Shown: positions 36,601-44,783, numbered from the stretch's first letter. The stretch: DNA of 64,000 bases from Lutibacter flavus (GCF_900188355.1 NZ_FZNX01000001.1:915754-979753); one strand, 5' to 3'. Numbers and translations are program-made. The notes: generated by a model not told the origin, from the letters alone.

Positions 36601-36759
36601 TCCGGTAGGTGTATGTTTTGCAACCACATTTGCTCCAAATAGACCAGCTGATGTTTCATCATGTACAACACCTTGTATTTTAGAACTTGTAACTTGAGCA
36701 AAACCTGAAGCAACAAAAATAAGGGTAATAAACAATGTTAATTGTAATTGTTTTTTCAT
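33640..36759 (-). CDS. TonB-dependent receptor, Oar-like outer-membrane protein
   Basis: This 1039-residue protein resembles the Oar (OmpA-related) group of TonB-dependent receptors. A signal peptide (MKKQLQLTLFITLIFVASGFAQ) is followed by a carboxypeptidase regulatory-like domain (about 28-110, IQGVVHDETSAGLFGANVVA) and a plug domain (about 125-240, with TLDGSIFNNPFG and ASINAVTKSGTN). The long beta-barrel ends in the aromatic RWQVQFGLRYTF typical of outer-membrane insertion. The ligand is unknown, and no SusD-like partner is nearby, so it is not a classical polysaccharide utilisation pair. A TACATTTG box at 36804-36797 may be its promoter. Confidence 0.9.
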   Translation of the reverse strand: MKKQLQLTLFITLIFVASGFAQVTSSKIQGVVHDETSAGLFGANVVAKHTPTGTISGTMTLEGGRFSIPNLRVGGPYTVTFSYVGFKTIEYTDIYLDLGKAFDLNVKMVSESEQLSEVVITGGRNSTFNNNRTGAETSVGKRELTNLPSISRSASDFTRLDPSASGGSFGGRNDQFNNFTLDGSIFNNPFGLDAATPGGQTDSQPISLDAIEQISVSTAPYDVTLSGFTGASINAVTKSGTNKVSGTVYGYFRNQDLTGSKIKGESIFVPKLEQKQYGFSIGAPIIKDKLFVFANFEKDERSDLGQSWLPNTGSGAINESRVSVADLMTVQAGLRSIGYDPGEYEGYLHNSESTKGILKLDWNINEDNRLALIYNFLDASKDKTAHPTALGFRGPNSQMLQFENAGYQINNKIQSFLAELNSKFDDNVTNKFQIGFTHFDDFRNAKSSPMPAFRIQDGSGGNYIITGHEPFSIHNTLDQKVFQVTNNLNISKGNHNYTIGFSFEKFQFDNSFNLGAYGYGDDRGYVGAFFGDFANMGAFNDAIANGFLADAMAAAEGVYAANNANDSWALAETNVGQMAFYLQDEWNVNDNFKLAYGVRFDKPLFFDSAKKAQEVIDRGAVYVPGIPYTKPSTGETVFFDSTKMPDNNFLISPRVGFNWDVNGDNTLQIRGGTGLFTGRFPFVWLGNQIANPNVYYYQVVDPDFKFPQVWRTSLGVDKKLENGLVLTTDLSYTKDINGAHVQNWGLNNPSGTLSGVDNRGIYTDSDKGNTAYVFTNSDKGRTFNATFKAQKSFENGLYTSLAYNYLNSKDVNSIEAEITGDAFDFNPVLSNANDATLAYSKYGDTHRVLGIVSKNWTYGVDDKWGTTISTVFEYAQGGRFNYTYAGDINNDGSSLNDLIYVPTASEIGQMQFSGAGQGEAFEQFIQQDDYLSGRRGNYVERYGALAPWRGRWDVKILQDLKVSQDNSLQFSIDVLNFGNLLSSNWGLVQQPNAVQPIGVSVNGSGTPTYTFSSDLKDTFVYDASLLSRWQVQFGLRYTF

Positions 36760-36809
36760 TTGTTTTATATTTTAATTAATTGAGTTAATTATAAATCAAA
36801 TGTAAAAAA

Positions 36810-36832
36810 AAGCCCACTTCAAAAGTGGGCTT
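36810..36832 (-). terminator. Terminator after rplI
   Basis: A 10-bp stem (AAGCCCACTT at 36810-36819, complement at 36823-36832) with a CAA loop is followed on the minus strand by a T-run. It ends the ribosomal protein operon. Confidence 0.9.
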
Positions 36833-36863
36833 TCATATAAGTTTATTAACTAAAAACTGTTAA

Positions 36864-37316
36864 TTACTTTGCTTCAGCAATAATATCAATAGGTAATTCT
36901 ACTACAACTGCTCTATGTAATCTAATAGTAGCATTGTATTTACCAAGTCTTTTGATGTTTCCACCTTCAACTTTAATGTATTTTTTATCTACTTCATGAC
37001 CAGCAGCAGCTAATGCTTCAGCAACATTGCCATTGCTTACAGAACCAAATAATTTTGTTCCATCTCCAGTTTTAGCACTGATTTTAATTTCTAGCTCTTT
37101 AATTGCATCTGCAATTTTTGTAGCGTCTTTAATTAGTTTTTCTTCTTTAAAAGCACGTTGCTTTAAAGTTTCTGCTAATACTTTTTTCGCTGAAATAGTT
37201 GCTAATACTGCAAATCCGTGAGGAATTAAAAAGTTACGACCGTAACCATTTTTTACAGTAACAACATCATCTATAAAACCTAAGTTTTCAACGTCTTGTT
37301 TTAATATAATTTCCAT
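36864..37316 (-). CDS. rplI: 50S ribosomal protein L9
   Basis: L9 binds 23S rRNA near the base of the L1 stalk. The 150-residue protein has the typical N-terminal domain (EIILKQDVENLGFIDDVVTVKNG, then GYGRNFLIPHGFA), a long connecting helix, and the C-terminal domain (LFGSVSNGNVAEAL, RLGKYNATIRLHR). It is the third gene of rpsF-rpsR-rplI, with 13 nt after rpsR, and is followed by a strong terminator. Confidence 0.98.
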   Translation of the reverse strand: MEIILKQDVENLGFIDDVVTVKNGYGRNFLIPHGFAVLATISAKKVLAETLKQRAFKEEKLIKDATKIADAIKELEIKISAKTGDGTKLFGSVSNGNVAEALAAAGHEVDKKYIKVEGGNIKRLGKYNATIRLHRAVVVELPIDIIAEAK

Positions 37317-37329
37317 GATCCTCTTTCTT

Positions 37330-37623
37330 TTATTTTAACATATCGCCAACATAAGGCATTAAAGCTAAGTGACGTGCTCTTTTAATAGCAACAGAAACTT
37401 TACGTTGAAATTTTAATGATGTTCCAGTTAAACGACGTGGTAAAATTTTACCTTGTTCATTTACCAAGTATAATAAGAAATCGGCATCTTTATAATCAAT
37501 ATACTTGATACCATTCTTTTTAAAACGACAGTATTTTTTAACCTGTTTAGTGTCAATATCTAATGGAGTTAGGTAACGAACCTCACCTTGTTTTCCTCCT
37601 TTTGCTTGTTGTTCTATAGACAT
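37330..37623 (-). CDS. rpsR: 30S ribosomal protein S18
   Basis: S18 binds 16S rRNA in the platform together with S6. The 97-residue protein has a short flavobacterial N-terminal extension ([19 protein letters not shown]) before the family core [18 protein letters not shown], followed by [32 protein letters not shown] as a location marker near residues 55-90. It lies 5 nt after rpsF. Confidence 0.98.
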   Translation of the reverse strand: MSIEQQAKGGKQGEVRYLTPLDIDTKQVKKYCRFKKNGIKYIDYKDADFLLYLVNEQGKILPRRLTGTSLKFQRKVSVAIKRARHLALMPYVGDMLK

Positions 37624-37628
37624 AACTC

Positions 37629-37970
37629 TTATTTTTTAGATGCGTTATTTCTTACTCTTCTCTTTTCAGCCCAAGCAACAGCATGTTTATCTAATGCTAC
37701 AGTTAAATAACGCATAACGCTATCATCTCTTCTGAACTCAAGTTCGAATGGAGTAATTGATTGTCCATCTACTTTGTACTCAAATAAGTGGTAAAATCCA
37801 CTTTTTTTGTTTTGAATTGTGTAAGCTAATTTTTTTAGCCCCCAATTTTCTTGTGAAATCATTTCGGCACCTTTAGAAACAAGATAGTCCTCGAACTTCT
37901 TTACTGTTTCCTTTATCTGTACATCAGATAAAACGGGATTCAAAATGAAAACAGTTTCGTAATGATTCAT
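37629..37970 (-). CDS. rpsF: 30S ribosomal protein S6
   Basis: S6 pairs with S18 on the small subunit. The 113-residue protein begins [20 protein letters not shown] and has the ferredoxin-like pattern of the family, with [23 protein letters not shown] near 43-66 and [18 protein letters not shown] near 80-97. It is the first gene of rpsF-rpsR-rplI and has a full Bacteroidetes promoter 32 nt upstream. Confidence 0.98.
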   Translation of the reverse strand: MNHYETVFILNPVLSDVQIKETVKKFEDYLVSKGAEMISQENWGLKKLAYTIQNKKSGFYHLFEYKVDGQSITPFELEFRRDDSVMRYLTVALDKHAVAWAEKRRVRNNASKK

Positions 37971-38002
37971 AATTAATAATTTAAGTTTTACTTTTAAGGC
38001 TG

Positions 38003-38032
38003 CAAATATACTATTATTTACTTAAATGGCAA
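38003..38032 (-). promoter_or_regulatory. Bacteroidetes promoter of the rpsF operon
   Basis: TTG (38032-38030), exactly 19 nt of spacer and TATATTTG (38010-38003) form a perfect TTG-N19-TAnnTTTG promoter. The rpsF ATG is 32 nt downstream. Confidence 0.85.
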
Positions 38033-38055
38033 GGCCTAATTTTAATTAAATGAAC

Positions 38056-40497
38056 TCAATAATTATCAACGTCAATATTAAACTTAATTGGCCTAAATTC
38101 TTTAATCGCCTGAAAAGAGTTTTTAACTCGTAATATGTTAGTTTTAGTTGCTCCCAAAGCCTGTTTTTGAGGAATTTTAATAATAATATGACGAATATAA
38201 TAATTCCTTATTTTTGATATAGCCGGGGTTGTAGGACCTAAAACATTTTCTTTAAATTGAGAAGTTAATGATTTACCTAACCAATTAGCGCCTTCATCTA
38301 CCCTATTAAAATCTTTATGTCTAAGTGTAATTTTAATAATTCTATAAAATGGCGGATAATGATATTGCCAACGTTCGTCTAACTGCTCTTTATACATTTC
38401 TTCGTAAGAATTGGTAGAAACTTGTTGTAATATTTGATGATGAGGATTAAATGTTTGAATGGCAACTTTCCCTCTTACCTTTTTACGCCCAGCCCTTCCA
38501 GAAACCTGAACCATTAATTGGTAACTACGTTCATGGGCTCTAAAATCAGGAAAATTTAACATTGTATCTGCATTCATAATACCTACTAAAGATACATTCC
38601 CAAAATCCAATCCTTTTGAAAGCATTTGAGTACCTACTAAAATATCTATTTCCTGTGCTTCAAACTGACCAATAATTTTTTGATATCCATATTTACCACG
38701 CGTAGAATCCAAATCCATTCTTCCAATTTTGTGATTTGGAAATAACTCTCCTAATTCCAGTTCAATTTGCTCTGTACCAAAACCCTTCGTATTTAATTTT
38801 TCACTCCCACAAGCTCCGCAATTATGCCGCATTGCTTGTCTATATCCACAATAATGACAGCGTAATTCTTTTCTAAAACTATGAAATGTTAAACTAACAT
38901 CACATTGAGGACATTGTGGCGAAACACCACAAGTTTCGCATTCTACAACAGGCGCATATCCACGTCTATTTTGAAATAAAATAATTTGTTCTTTTTCATT
39001 TAAAGCATCGTTCATCATTTCAAGCAATCTATCCGAAAAATGACCGGTCATTCTTTTTTTACGATGCTTTTCTTTAATATCAACTAGTTCAATTTCAGGC
39101 AATAAAACATCTCCAAACCTTCTATTAAGTTCTACTAAGCCATATTTACCTTGTTGTGCATTATAATAAGTTTCTACACTTGGTGTGGCAGTACCTAACA
39201 ATACTTTTGCATTATGGTGGTTTGCCAATACAATTGCAGCATCACGTGCATGATATCTTGGAGCAGGATCATATTGTTTAAAAGAAGGTTCGTGTTCTTC
39301 ATCAACTATTATCAAACCAATGTTGGAAAAAGGTAAAAATAGTGATGATCTAGCTCCTAAAATTAGTTGTGCCTTTTGTTTATTTTCTAATACATTATTC
39401 CAGACTTCAACACGTTCATTCATTGAATATTTTGAATGAAATACTGATAAATATTCTCCAAAATAATATTGTAATCTTTCAATTAATTGAGTTGTTAACG
39501 CTATTTCCGGAAGCAAATACAATACTTGTTTTCCATCTTCAAGTAATTGTTTAATTAATTTAACATATATTTCTGTTTTGCCACTACTTGTAATTCCTTT
39601 TAATAATACCGTGTTTTTAGTTTGAAAAAAAGTTTTAATGGCTTCATAAGCTATTTCCTGATGTTCAGTTAACTCTTTTATTTTAGAAGATTTTCCATTA
39701 AAACTGATACGATCTTTTTGAATAAAATAATATTCAAAAATATCCTTATCAACTAAAGATTTAATAACGGCTAAAGAACAATTTGAATCTTCCTGAAGCT
39801 TTGAAACTTTAATAGGCTTCTTACCAGTTTGTAATTGAAAATATCTTAATATTAACTCACGTTGTTTTTTTGCCCGACTTAATGTTTCTAATAATTCTGA
39901 CAGCTTATCATTAGAATTCCACTCCTCTTTTAAACGAATGTATTTCACCAACTTTGGCTTATACTGCTCGTAAATCTGCTCTTTAACAACAATTACATTT
40001 TTCTCTATCAAGCTTTTAATAATAGGAAAGACTGATTTTTTCCCTAAAATTTCAATTACTTTAAAAATAGAAAGTTGGGATTGATGTTGTAAGGCTTCAA
40101 AAATTAAAAATTCTTCACCCGAAAGCTCATTTTCTTTTGAAAAACCTGCAACAGCCTGAATTTCAGTTTCACTTTCCAACAAAAATGCTGATGGTAAGGC
40201 TGCTCTAAAAACTTCACCTAAAGAACACATATAATATTTAGCAATCCATTCCCAATGTTTTAGTTGAATATCATTTACAACAGGTGTTTCATCTAAAATT
40301 TGATGAATTTCTTTAGCTTCATACCCTTCCGGAGCTATAGTATGAATTGAATAAACTAGCGCTGTGTATATTTTTGATTTTCCAAATTCTACGGCAACTC
40401 GCATTCCTGGCTTTAAAAAGTCAGCTTCAGCTTCGGTTATTTTATAGGTAAATAACTTTTGAAGTGGTATGGGTAATATTGTATTTATATAATTAAT
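38056..40497 (-). CDS. priA: Primosomal replication helicase PriA, probable AUU start
   Basis: PriA restarts stalled replication forks and helps load DnaB. The helicase core has Walker A in LKGITSSGKTEIY and the DEEH box in IIVDEEHEPSFKQYD. The zinc region has paired Cys in VECETCGVSPQCPQC, HCGYR-type (here CHYCGYRQ) and CGACG, and the C-terminal SGRAGRK motif VI is intact. The first ATG is at 40404 and gives 782 residues starting MRVAVEFGKSK. The frame continues upstream with clearly PriA-like sequence (ILPIPLQKLFTY, then ITEAEADFLKPG). An in-frame TAG at 40506-40504 limits it, and there is no ATG, GTG or TTG. The codon matching the usual Met is ATT at 40497-40495. Confidence 0.85.
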   Translation of the reverse strand: MNYINTILPIPLQKLFTYKITEAEADFLKPGMRVAVEFGKSKIYTALVYSIHTIAPEGYEAKEIHQILDETPVVNDIQLKHWEWIAKYYMCSLGEVFRAALPSAFLLESETEIQAVAGFSKENELSGEEFLIFEALQHQSQLSIFKVIEILGKKSVFPIIKSLIEKNVIVVKEQIYEQYKPKLVKYIRLKEEWNSNDKLSELLETLSRAKKQRELILRYFQLQTGKKPIKVSKLQEDSNCSLAVIKSLVDKDIFEYYFIQKDRISFNGKSSKIKELTEHQEIAYEAIKTFFQTKNTVLLKGITSSGKTEIYVKLIKQLLEDGKQVLYLLPEIALTTQLIERLQYYFGEYLSVFHSKYSMNERVEVWNNVLENKQKAQLILGARSSLFLPFSNIGLIIVDEEHEPSFKQYDPAPRYHARDAAIVLANHHNAKVLLGTATPSVETYYNAQQGKYGLVELNRRFGDVLLPEIELVDIKEKHRKKRMTGHFSDRLLEMMNDALNEKEQIILFQNRRGYAPVVECETCGVSPQCPQCDVSLTFHSFRKELRCHYCGYRQAMRHNCGACGSEKLNTKGFGTEQIELELGELFPNHKIGRMDLDSTRGKYGYQKIIGQFEAQEIDILVGTQMLSKGLDFGNVSLVGIMNADTMLNFPDFRAHERSYQLMVQVSGRAGRKKVRGKVAIQTFNPHHQILQQVSTNSYEEMYKEQLDERWQYHYPPFYRIIKITLRHKDFNRVDEGANWLGKSLTSQFKENVLGPTTPAISKIRNYYIRHIIIKIPQKQALGATKTNILRVKNSFQAIKEFRPIKFNIDVDNY

Positions 40498-40520
40498 AGG
40501 ATTCTATTTAAAATGGTATA

Positions 40521-40528
40521 CAAAAATA
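40521..40528 (-). promoter_or_regulatory. Probable -7 box of priA
   Basis: TATTTTTG on the minus strand lies 23 nt before the proposed ATT start codon of priA and 116 nt before the first ATG. Its position fits translation starting at the ATT. Confidence 0.5.
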
Positions 40529-40622
40529 ATTATTTGAATTTCCTAATCACTTAAAATTTCATTTTTTAAACAATAATATTTTACTTCACTGATAATTAAA
40601 CCTTTATGATTTAATTAATTTT

Positions 40623-40638
40623 TTGGCACGCTGTTTGT
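40623..40638 (+). promoter_or_regulatory. Sigma-54-type promoter
   Basis: TTGGCACG, four bases and TTGT match the sigma-54 (RpoN) -24/-12 consensus TGGCACG-N4-TTGC closely, with T for C at the last base. It lies 60 nt before the repeat-protein gene. No RpoN or activator gene is in the window. Confidence 0.7.
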
Positions 40639-40698
40639 AACTAAGTAAACATATAATGCTTACCAACATTATAAGTATTAACATTAAAACCCAATATT

Positions 40699-42012
40699 AT
40701 GAAAAACAACATATTTTTATTCGCAACATTTTTATTAGTAAGTTTAGGAGCAGTTGCTTCAAACACTACTAATTCAAAATCAACAAACTTTAATCCATAT
40801 TATGACAATAATGGAAATTCATTCACATTTGTTGAGAGAGGCGTAACATTTTCTGTTTTTCAAAATGGAGAATTCGATTTCTACATGAACTCTCGAAATG
40901 GTGTTAATGCAAGCTATCAAAGCAATGGTATTAATATTAGTTATAACTCTGGTTACAATTATGATGCCTATGTACAATATGATGATTTTGGAGCCATCAT
41001 TCAAATTGAAGATATTCCAATTTATTACGACTATTATGGTCGTGTTGAACGAGTTGGGAATATAAATATCAATTATAATAATGGTAGATTGGCACGATTG
41101 GGAGGTTTAAGAGTACACTATAACAATTACGGTTCTTATTCTCACTATTCAGGATTTATAAACATACACAACCGTAATTATGTATATCATCCATACCATA
41201 ACTATTTTTCAAGACCTTTATTCGATTTTAGAATTGTAAGTTACAGACCTTATAGAAATCATTATAAAGCAAATAGATATACATATAATAGAGACCATTC
41301 TAGAAACCATTATTACAATAACAATAAATATTATCGTAATAACAATAAACATTACAATAACAACAAACGTAATGGTCATAATACAAGACAACGTGTTGCA
41401 ACTCAAAATGTTCCTAAAAGAAGAAATGATAATCAAATAGCGAGCCGAAACAGGCACGATATGAAATCGAATACTAGCATTAAAAGAAATACAAAAGGTA
41501 TTAAATCTAATGACAGAAGTATTAATAGAAACACAACTGCAAACAGAACTAATGGAAATTCCAGAGTAGATAGAAACAGAAACACAACTGCAAACAGAAC
41601 TAATGGAAATTCTAGAGTAGATAGAAACATAAACACAACTGTAAACAGAACTAATGGAAATTCTAGAGTAGATAGAAACATAAACACAACTGCAAACAGA
41701 ACAAATGGCAATGCTCGAGTAGAAAATACAAGAAATAGAACCGCTAATAGAGTTAAAGATAATTCAAGAACTGTTAAGAATAGAAATAGTAACGTTACTA
41801 ATAGAAGTCAAAACAGAGTTACTCAAGATCGTTCTGTAACTAATAGAAAGCCTGCTAAAACACAAGAAAGAAGATCTGTAGCAACACAAAACAGATCAAA
41901 AACAACTCAAACTCGCAAACCTGTAAGAGTTCAAAATAGAAAAAGTACATCATCAACTGCTTCTAGACAATCAGGAAAGAATAATAGTAATACAAGAAAA
42001 AGAAGAGGATAG
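40699..42012 (+). CDS. Secreted Arg/Asn-rich repeat protein
   Basis: I do not recognise a function for this 437-residue protein. A signal peptide (MKNNIFLFATFLLVSLGAVA) precedes a Tyr/Asn-rich, beta-type domain to about residue 200 (GVTFSVFQNGEFDFY, IEDIPIYYDYYGRVERVGNI). The rest is low-complexity, very basic and rich in Asn, Arg, Thr and Ser. It contains four 17-residue units of the type NTTANRTNGNSRVDRNR, encoded by 51-bp DNA repeats. The C-terminus is strongly basic (NTRKRRG). It could bind polyanions such as polysaccharide or DNA at the surface, but that is inference. It has a sigma-54-type promoter and its own terminator, so it is a single-gene unit. Confidence 0.75.
   Translation: MKNNIFLFATFLLVSLGAVASNTTNSKSTNFNPYYDNNGNSFTFVERGVTFSVFQNGEFDFYMNSRNGVNASYQSNGINISYNSGYNYDAYVQYDDFGAIIQIEDIPIYYDYYGRVERVGNININYNNGRLARLGGLRVHYNNYGSYSHYSGFINIHNRNYVYHPYHNYFSRPLFDFRIVSYRPYRNHYKANRYTYNRDHSRNHYYNNNKYYRNNNKHYNNNKRNGHNTRQRVATQNVPKRRNDNQIASRNRHDMKSNTSIKRNTKGIKSNDRSINRNTTANRTNGNSRVDRNRNTTANRTNGNSRVDRNINTTVNRTNGNSRVDRNINTTANRTNGNARVENTRNRTANRVKDNSRTVKNRNSNVTNRSQNRVTQDRSVTNRKPAKTQERRSVATQNRSKTTQTRKPVRVQNRKSTSSTASRQSGKNNSNTRKRRG
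41530..41733 (+). repeat. Four tandem 51-bp repeats in the Arg/Asn-rich gene
   Basis: Units 41530-41580, 41581-41631, 41632-41682 and 41683-41733 each encode 17 residues. The first three are nearly identical, while the fourth has several changes. Their length is a multiple of three, so copy changes would keep the frame. Confidence 0.9.
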
Positions 42013-42029
42013 AAAATTGAGTTTACAAA

Positions 42030-42057
42030 AAAAGCTTTACAGAAATGTAAAGCTTTT
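42030..42057 (+). terminator. Terminator after the repeat-protein gene
   Basis: A 12-bp stem (AAAAGCTTTACA at 42030-42041, complement at 42046-42057) with a GAAA loop and T to 42060. It separates this gene from the convergent methyltransferase gene. Confidence 0.9.
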
Positions 42058-42082
42058 TTTATGTTCAATATTTTAGAAAAAA

Positions 42083-43276
42083 TTAATCTTCTTTGTTTTC
42101 ACTCTCGTCTTCATAATTAATTTGTTTCTTGGCTTTTTTGCTTCCTGCATACATATCATAACGCACATAAATACAGTCTAAATCACCATTTTTCAATTTT
42201 ATTCTTCTTGAAGTTCGCAAACCAACATGTTTAATTGCGTCTAAATTTGATGTAATAAACCAAACTGTAGAATCTGGATATCCACCCTTTAAAGTATCTC
42301 CAATTTTTTTATAAAATTCTTGCATATCAATATCCAAACGCTCTCCATAAGGAGGGTTGAATAATATAGTTGTTTGTCCAAAAACTTCTTTCATAGAATT
42401 AAAGAAATTGACATGATGAATCCCAATAAACTCACTTAAATTAGCGTTTTCAACATTTTCTTTGGCTTTTCTAACAGCAGATGGAGCTTTATCAAATCCC
42501 ATAATTTTAAAATGAGAACTTCTAATTTTCTTCAATAAAGATTCCTGAATAGTAAAATACAAATCTTCATCATAATCTTCCCATTTTTCAAAACCAAATT
42601 CTTTTCTATTGATATTTGCAGGTATATTATTAGCAATCATAGCTGCTTCTATTAAAATAGTACCGGAACCACACATTGGATCAATAAAATTACAATCTCC
42701 GGTATATCCTGAAAGCAATACTAAACCGGCAGCCAGTACTTCATTAATTGGTGCAATATTAGTAGCACTTCTATAACCTCTTTTATGTAAAGAATCTCCA
42801 GAACTATCTAAAGAAACTGAACATAGATCACCTTGAATATGTACATGAATTTTTAAATCTGGATATTTTATATCTACATTTGGACGTTTGTGGTATTTAT
42901 GTCTAAAATAATCTGCAATTGCATCTTTAGATTTTAATGAAATATAATGAGAATTTGTAGTAAAGTTCTTTGAATTTACAACCGCTCCAATAGCAAATGT
43001 ACTATCAACAGTCATAAATCGTTCCCATTCTATTTGCATTAATTTTTTATACAAATCATCTTCATCAGCTACTTTAAAACGTTTTATTGGCTTTAAAATT
43101 CTAATAGCTGTTCTTAGGGCTATATTAGCTTTGTACATAAAACCTTTATCTCCTGAAAAAGAAACATTTCTTACTCCAACTTGAATGTCCTGTGCTCCTA
43201 AATTCTTTAGTTCAGTTTCCAAAACTTCTTCTAAACCAAACATTGTGGTGGCAACCATTTTAAAATTATGATTCAT
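42083..43276 (-). CDS. THUMP-domain 23S rRNA guanine-N2 methyltransferase (RlmL N-part type)
   Basis: This 397-residue protein is a class I, SAM-dependent RNA methyltransferase of the RlmL/YcbY group, which makes m2G in 23S rRNA. The N-terminal THUMP domain (about 5-160) starts FKMVATTMFGLEEVLETEL. The catalytic domain has a SAM motif around NFIDPMCGSGTILIEAAMIA (about residue 197) and the NPPYGERL motif near 310, which defines exocyclic amino methylation. It lacks the second, RlmK-like domain of E. coli RlmL. The C-terminus is a charged tail (KKAKKQINYEDESENKED). It has its own well-formed promoter. Confidence 0.88.
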   Translation of the reverse strand: MNHNFKMVATTMFGLEEVLETELKNLGAQDIQVGVRNVSFSGDKGFMYKANIALRTAIRILKPIKRFKVADEDDLYKKLMQIEWERFMTVDSTFAIGAVVNSKNFTTNSHYISLKSKDAIADYFRHKYHKRPNVDIKYPDLKIHVHIQGDLCSVSLDSSGDSLHKRGYRSATNIAPINEVLAAGLVLLSGYTGDCNFIDPMCGSGTILIEAAMIANNIPANINRKEFGFEKWEDYDEDLYFTIQESLLKKIRSSHFKIMGFDKAPSAVRKAKENVENANLSEFIGIHHVNFFNSMKEVFGQTTILFNPPYGERLDIDMQEFYKKIGDTLKGGYPDSTVWFITSNLDAIKHVGLRTSRRIKLKNGDLDCIYVRYDMYAGSKKAKKQINYEDESENKED

Positions 43277-43291
43277 ATCTTTTTATTTTTG

Positions 43292-43321
43292 CAAAAGTAC
43301 TTAAATATTTAACCCTTTCAA
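43292..43321 (-). promoter_or_regulatory. Bacteroidetes promoter of the THUMP methyltransferase gene
   Basis: TTG (43321-43319), 19 nt of spacer and TACTTTTG (43299-43292) match TTG-N19-TAnnTTTG. The ATG follows after 15 nt. Confidence 0.8.
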
Positions 43322-43360
43322 TATTTAACGATAAATACACCCCAAAATAAAACATTTGAG

Positions 43361-43368
43361 TATTTTTG
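43361..43368 (+). promoter_or_regulatory. Probable -7 box of the SAM methyltransferase/ZIP pair
   Basis: TATTTTTG on the plus strand lies 16 nt before the ATG at 43385, in the region shared with the divergent THUMP methyltransferase. No TTG stands at the ideal distance. Confidence 0.5.
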
Positions 43369-43384
43369 TTTCCATTTTAAAATT

Positions 43385-44113
43385 ATGACAAAAAATAAAG
43401 AATGGTTTGCTTCGTGGTTTGATACCAGTTATTATCACATTTTATATAAACATAGAAATTTTTCAGAAGCTCAGGAATTTGTACAAAATTTAGCTTCTTT
43501 TTTAAAAATTAAAAAAGAAGATTTAGTACTGGATTTAGCTTGTGGAAAAGGGAGACATTCTATTTATTTAAATAAATTAGGATTTAATGTAGTTGGTGCC
43601 GATTTATCTAAAAACAGTATTCGTTTAGCTAAAAAGTTTGAAAATAGCACCTTACGATTTGTCGAGCACGATATGCGAAATCCTTTTAAAAACAAATTTG
43701 ATGTAATTTTAAATTTGTTTACCAGTTTTGGTTTTTTTGAAGATGACAAAGAAGATATTGGAGTTTTAAAAAATATAAAAGATGGCTTAAACCCTAATGG
43801 AACAGCTGTAATTGATTTTATGAACTGTAAAAAAGTAATTGCAAATTTAGTTCCAGAAGAAATTCAAGAAATTGATGGTATTACTTTTAAAATATCCCGT
43901 TATCTAAAAAATGGTTTTATTGTAAAGGAAATTAATTTTGAAGCAGATGGCAAGCATCACACTTACTTTGAAAAGGTAAAAAGTTTAGATTTAACAAAAA
44001 TTAATTCATATCTGACCGCAGTCGGTTTTAAAATAAAACATACTTTTGGTAATTATCAGTTAGATCCTTTTAATGAAGAAGTTTCAGATCGTTTAATTTT
44101 AGTATTAGAATGA
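43385..44113 (+). CDS. Class I SAM-dependent methyltransferase
   Basis: This 242-residue protein is a Rossmann-fold methyltransferase. Motif I is LVLDLACGKGRHSIYLNKLG near residue 47, the acidic residue after strand 2 is in VVGADLSKNSI, and motif II/III is around FDVILNLFTSFGFFED near 111. The N-terminal MTKNKEWFASWFDTSYYHILY and the C-terminal beta strands are typical of a family common in Bacteroidetes, but the substrate is not known. It overlaps the next gene by 4 nt (ATGA), so the two are co-translated. Confidence 0.85.
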   Translation: MTKNKEWFASWFDTSYYHILYKHRNFSEAQEFVQNLASFLKIKKEDLVLDLACGKGRHSIYLNKLGFNVVGADLSKNSIRLAKKFENSTLRFVEHDMRNPFKNKFDVILNLFTSFGFFEDDKEDIGVLKNIKDGLNPNGTAVIDFMNCKKVIANLVPEEIQEIDGITFKISRYLKNGFIVKEINFEADGKHHTYFEKVKSLDLTKINSYLTAVGFKIKHTFGNYQLDPFNEEVSDRLILVLE

Positions 44114-44781
44114 CATATTTAGCGCTAATTTTATCAGTTTTAATAGGTGTAATTATTGTTTTTGGGCTAAAGCCAAGCAATAAGTTTGTTCAACTTTTAC
44201 TGGCTTTTAGTGGGGCTTATTTACTATCTATTACAATTTTACATTTATTTCCAGAAGTTTATATTGGTAATAAATCAAACATTGGTTTATATATTATTCT
44301 TGGACTTTTACTTCAATTAATATTAGATTTTTTCTCAAAAGGTGCTGAACATGGACATATTCATATACATGATAATATTGCTTTTCCTTGGGCCTTATTT
44401 ATAAGTTTAGGGATTCATGCATTTATGGAAGGAATTCCTTTAGCCCATAACCATAATCATGAACATTTACTTTGGGCAATTGTGATTCATAAAATTCCGA
44501 TTTCAATTATTTTGGCAACATTTTTTGTGAAATCAAAAATATCTAAAAATCACGCTATTTTATTTTTGATATTATTCGCTTTAATGTCACCATTTGGAAG
44601 TTTAGCTGGTGAAAACATATCAATATTAGCTACTTATAAAACTGAAATTACAGCAATAATAATAGGGGTATTTTTACATATTTCAACTATTATTCTATTT
44701 GAAACATCTAAAGATCATAAATTTAATTTATTGAAATTTATTGCGATACTTGTTGGTATGATTGTAGCTTATTTAGCTTAA
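44110..44781 (+). CDS. ZIP-family metal transporter
   Basis: This 223-residue membrane protein fits the ZIP family, which takes up zinc or related divalent metals. It has about seven or eight hydrophobic segments. A His-rich loop (EHGHIHIHDN, near residues 79-88) precedes the metal-path helices HAFMEGIPLAHNHNHEH and IVIHKIPISIILATFF, which carry the ZIP signature His and Glu residues. It is on the short side for the family. Coupling with an uncharacterised methyltransferase gives no clue to its metal. Confidence 0.85.
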   Translation: MTYLALILSVLIGVIIVFGLKPSNKFVQLLLAFSGAYLLSITILHLFPEVYIGNKSNIGLYIILGLLLQLILDFFSKGAEHGHIHIHDNIAFPWALFISLGIHAFMEGIPLAHNHNHEHLLWAIVIHKIPISIILATFFVKSKISKNHAILFLILFALMSPFGSLAGENISILATYKTEITAIIIGVFLHISTIILFETSKDHKFNLLKFIAILVGMIVAYLA

Positions 44782-44783
44782 TA

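Noticed and set aside
41433-41711. Minus-strand ORF of 92 codons opposite the Arg/Asn-rich repeats
   Set aside because: It is an antisense reading of the 51-bp repeats, which gives repeated Phe/Leu/Val units and no independent start or promoter.
40723-42012. The Arg/Asn-rich protein as a mobile or phage-derived gene
   Set aside because: Its signal peptide, codon use like neighbours and own regulatory signals indicate a resident gene; no mobility genes are near.
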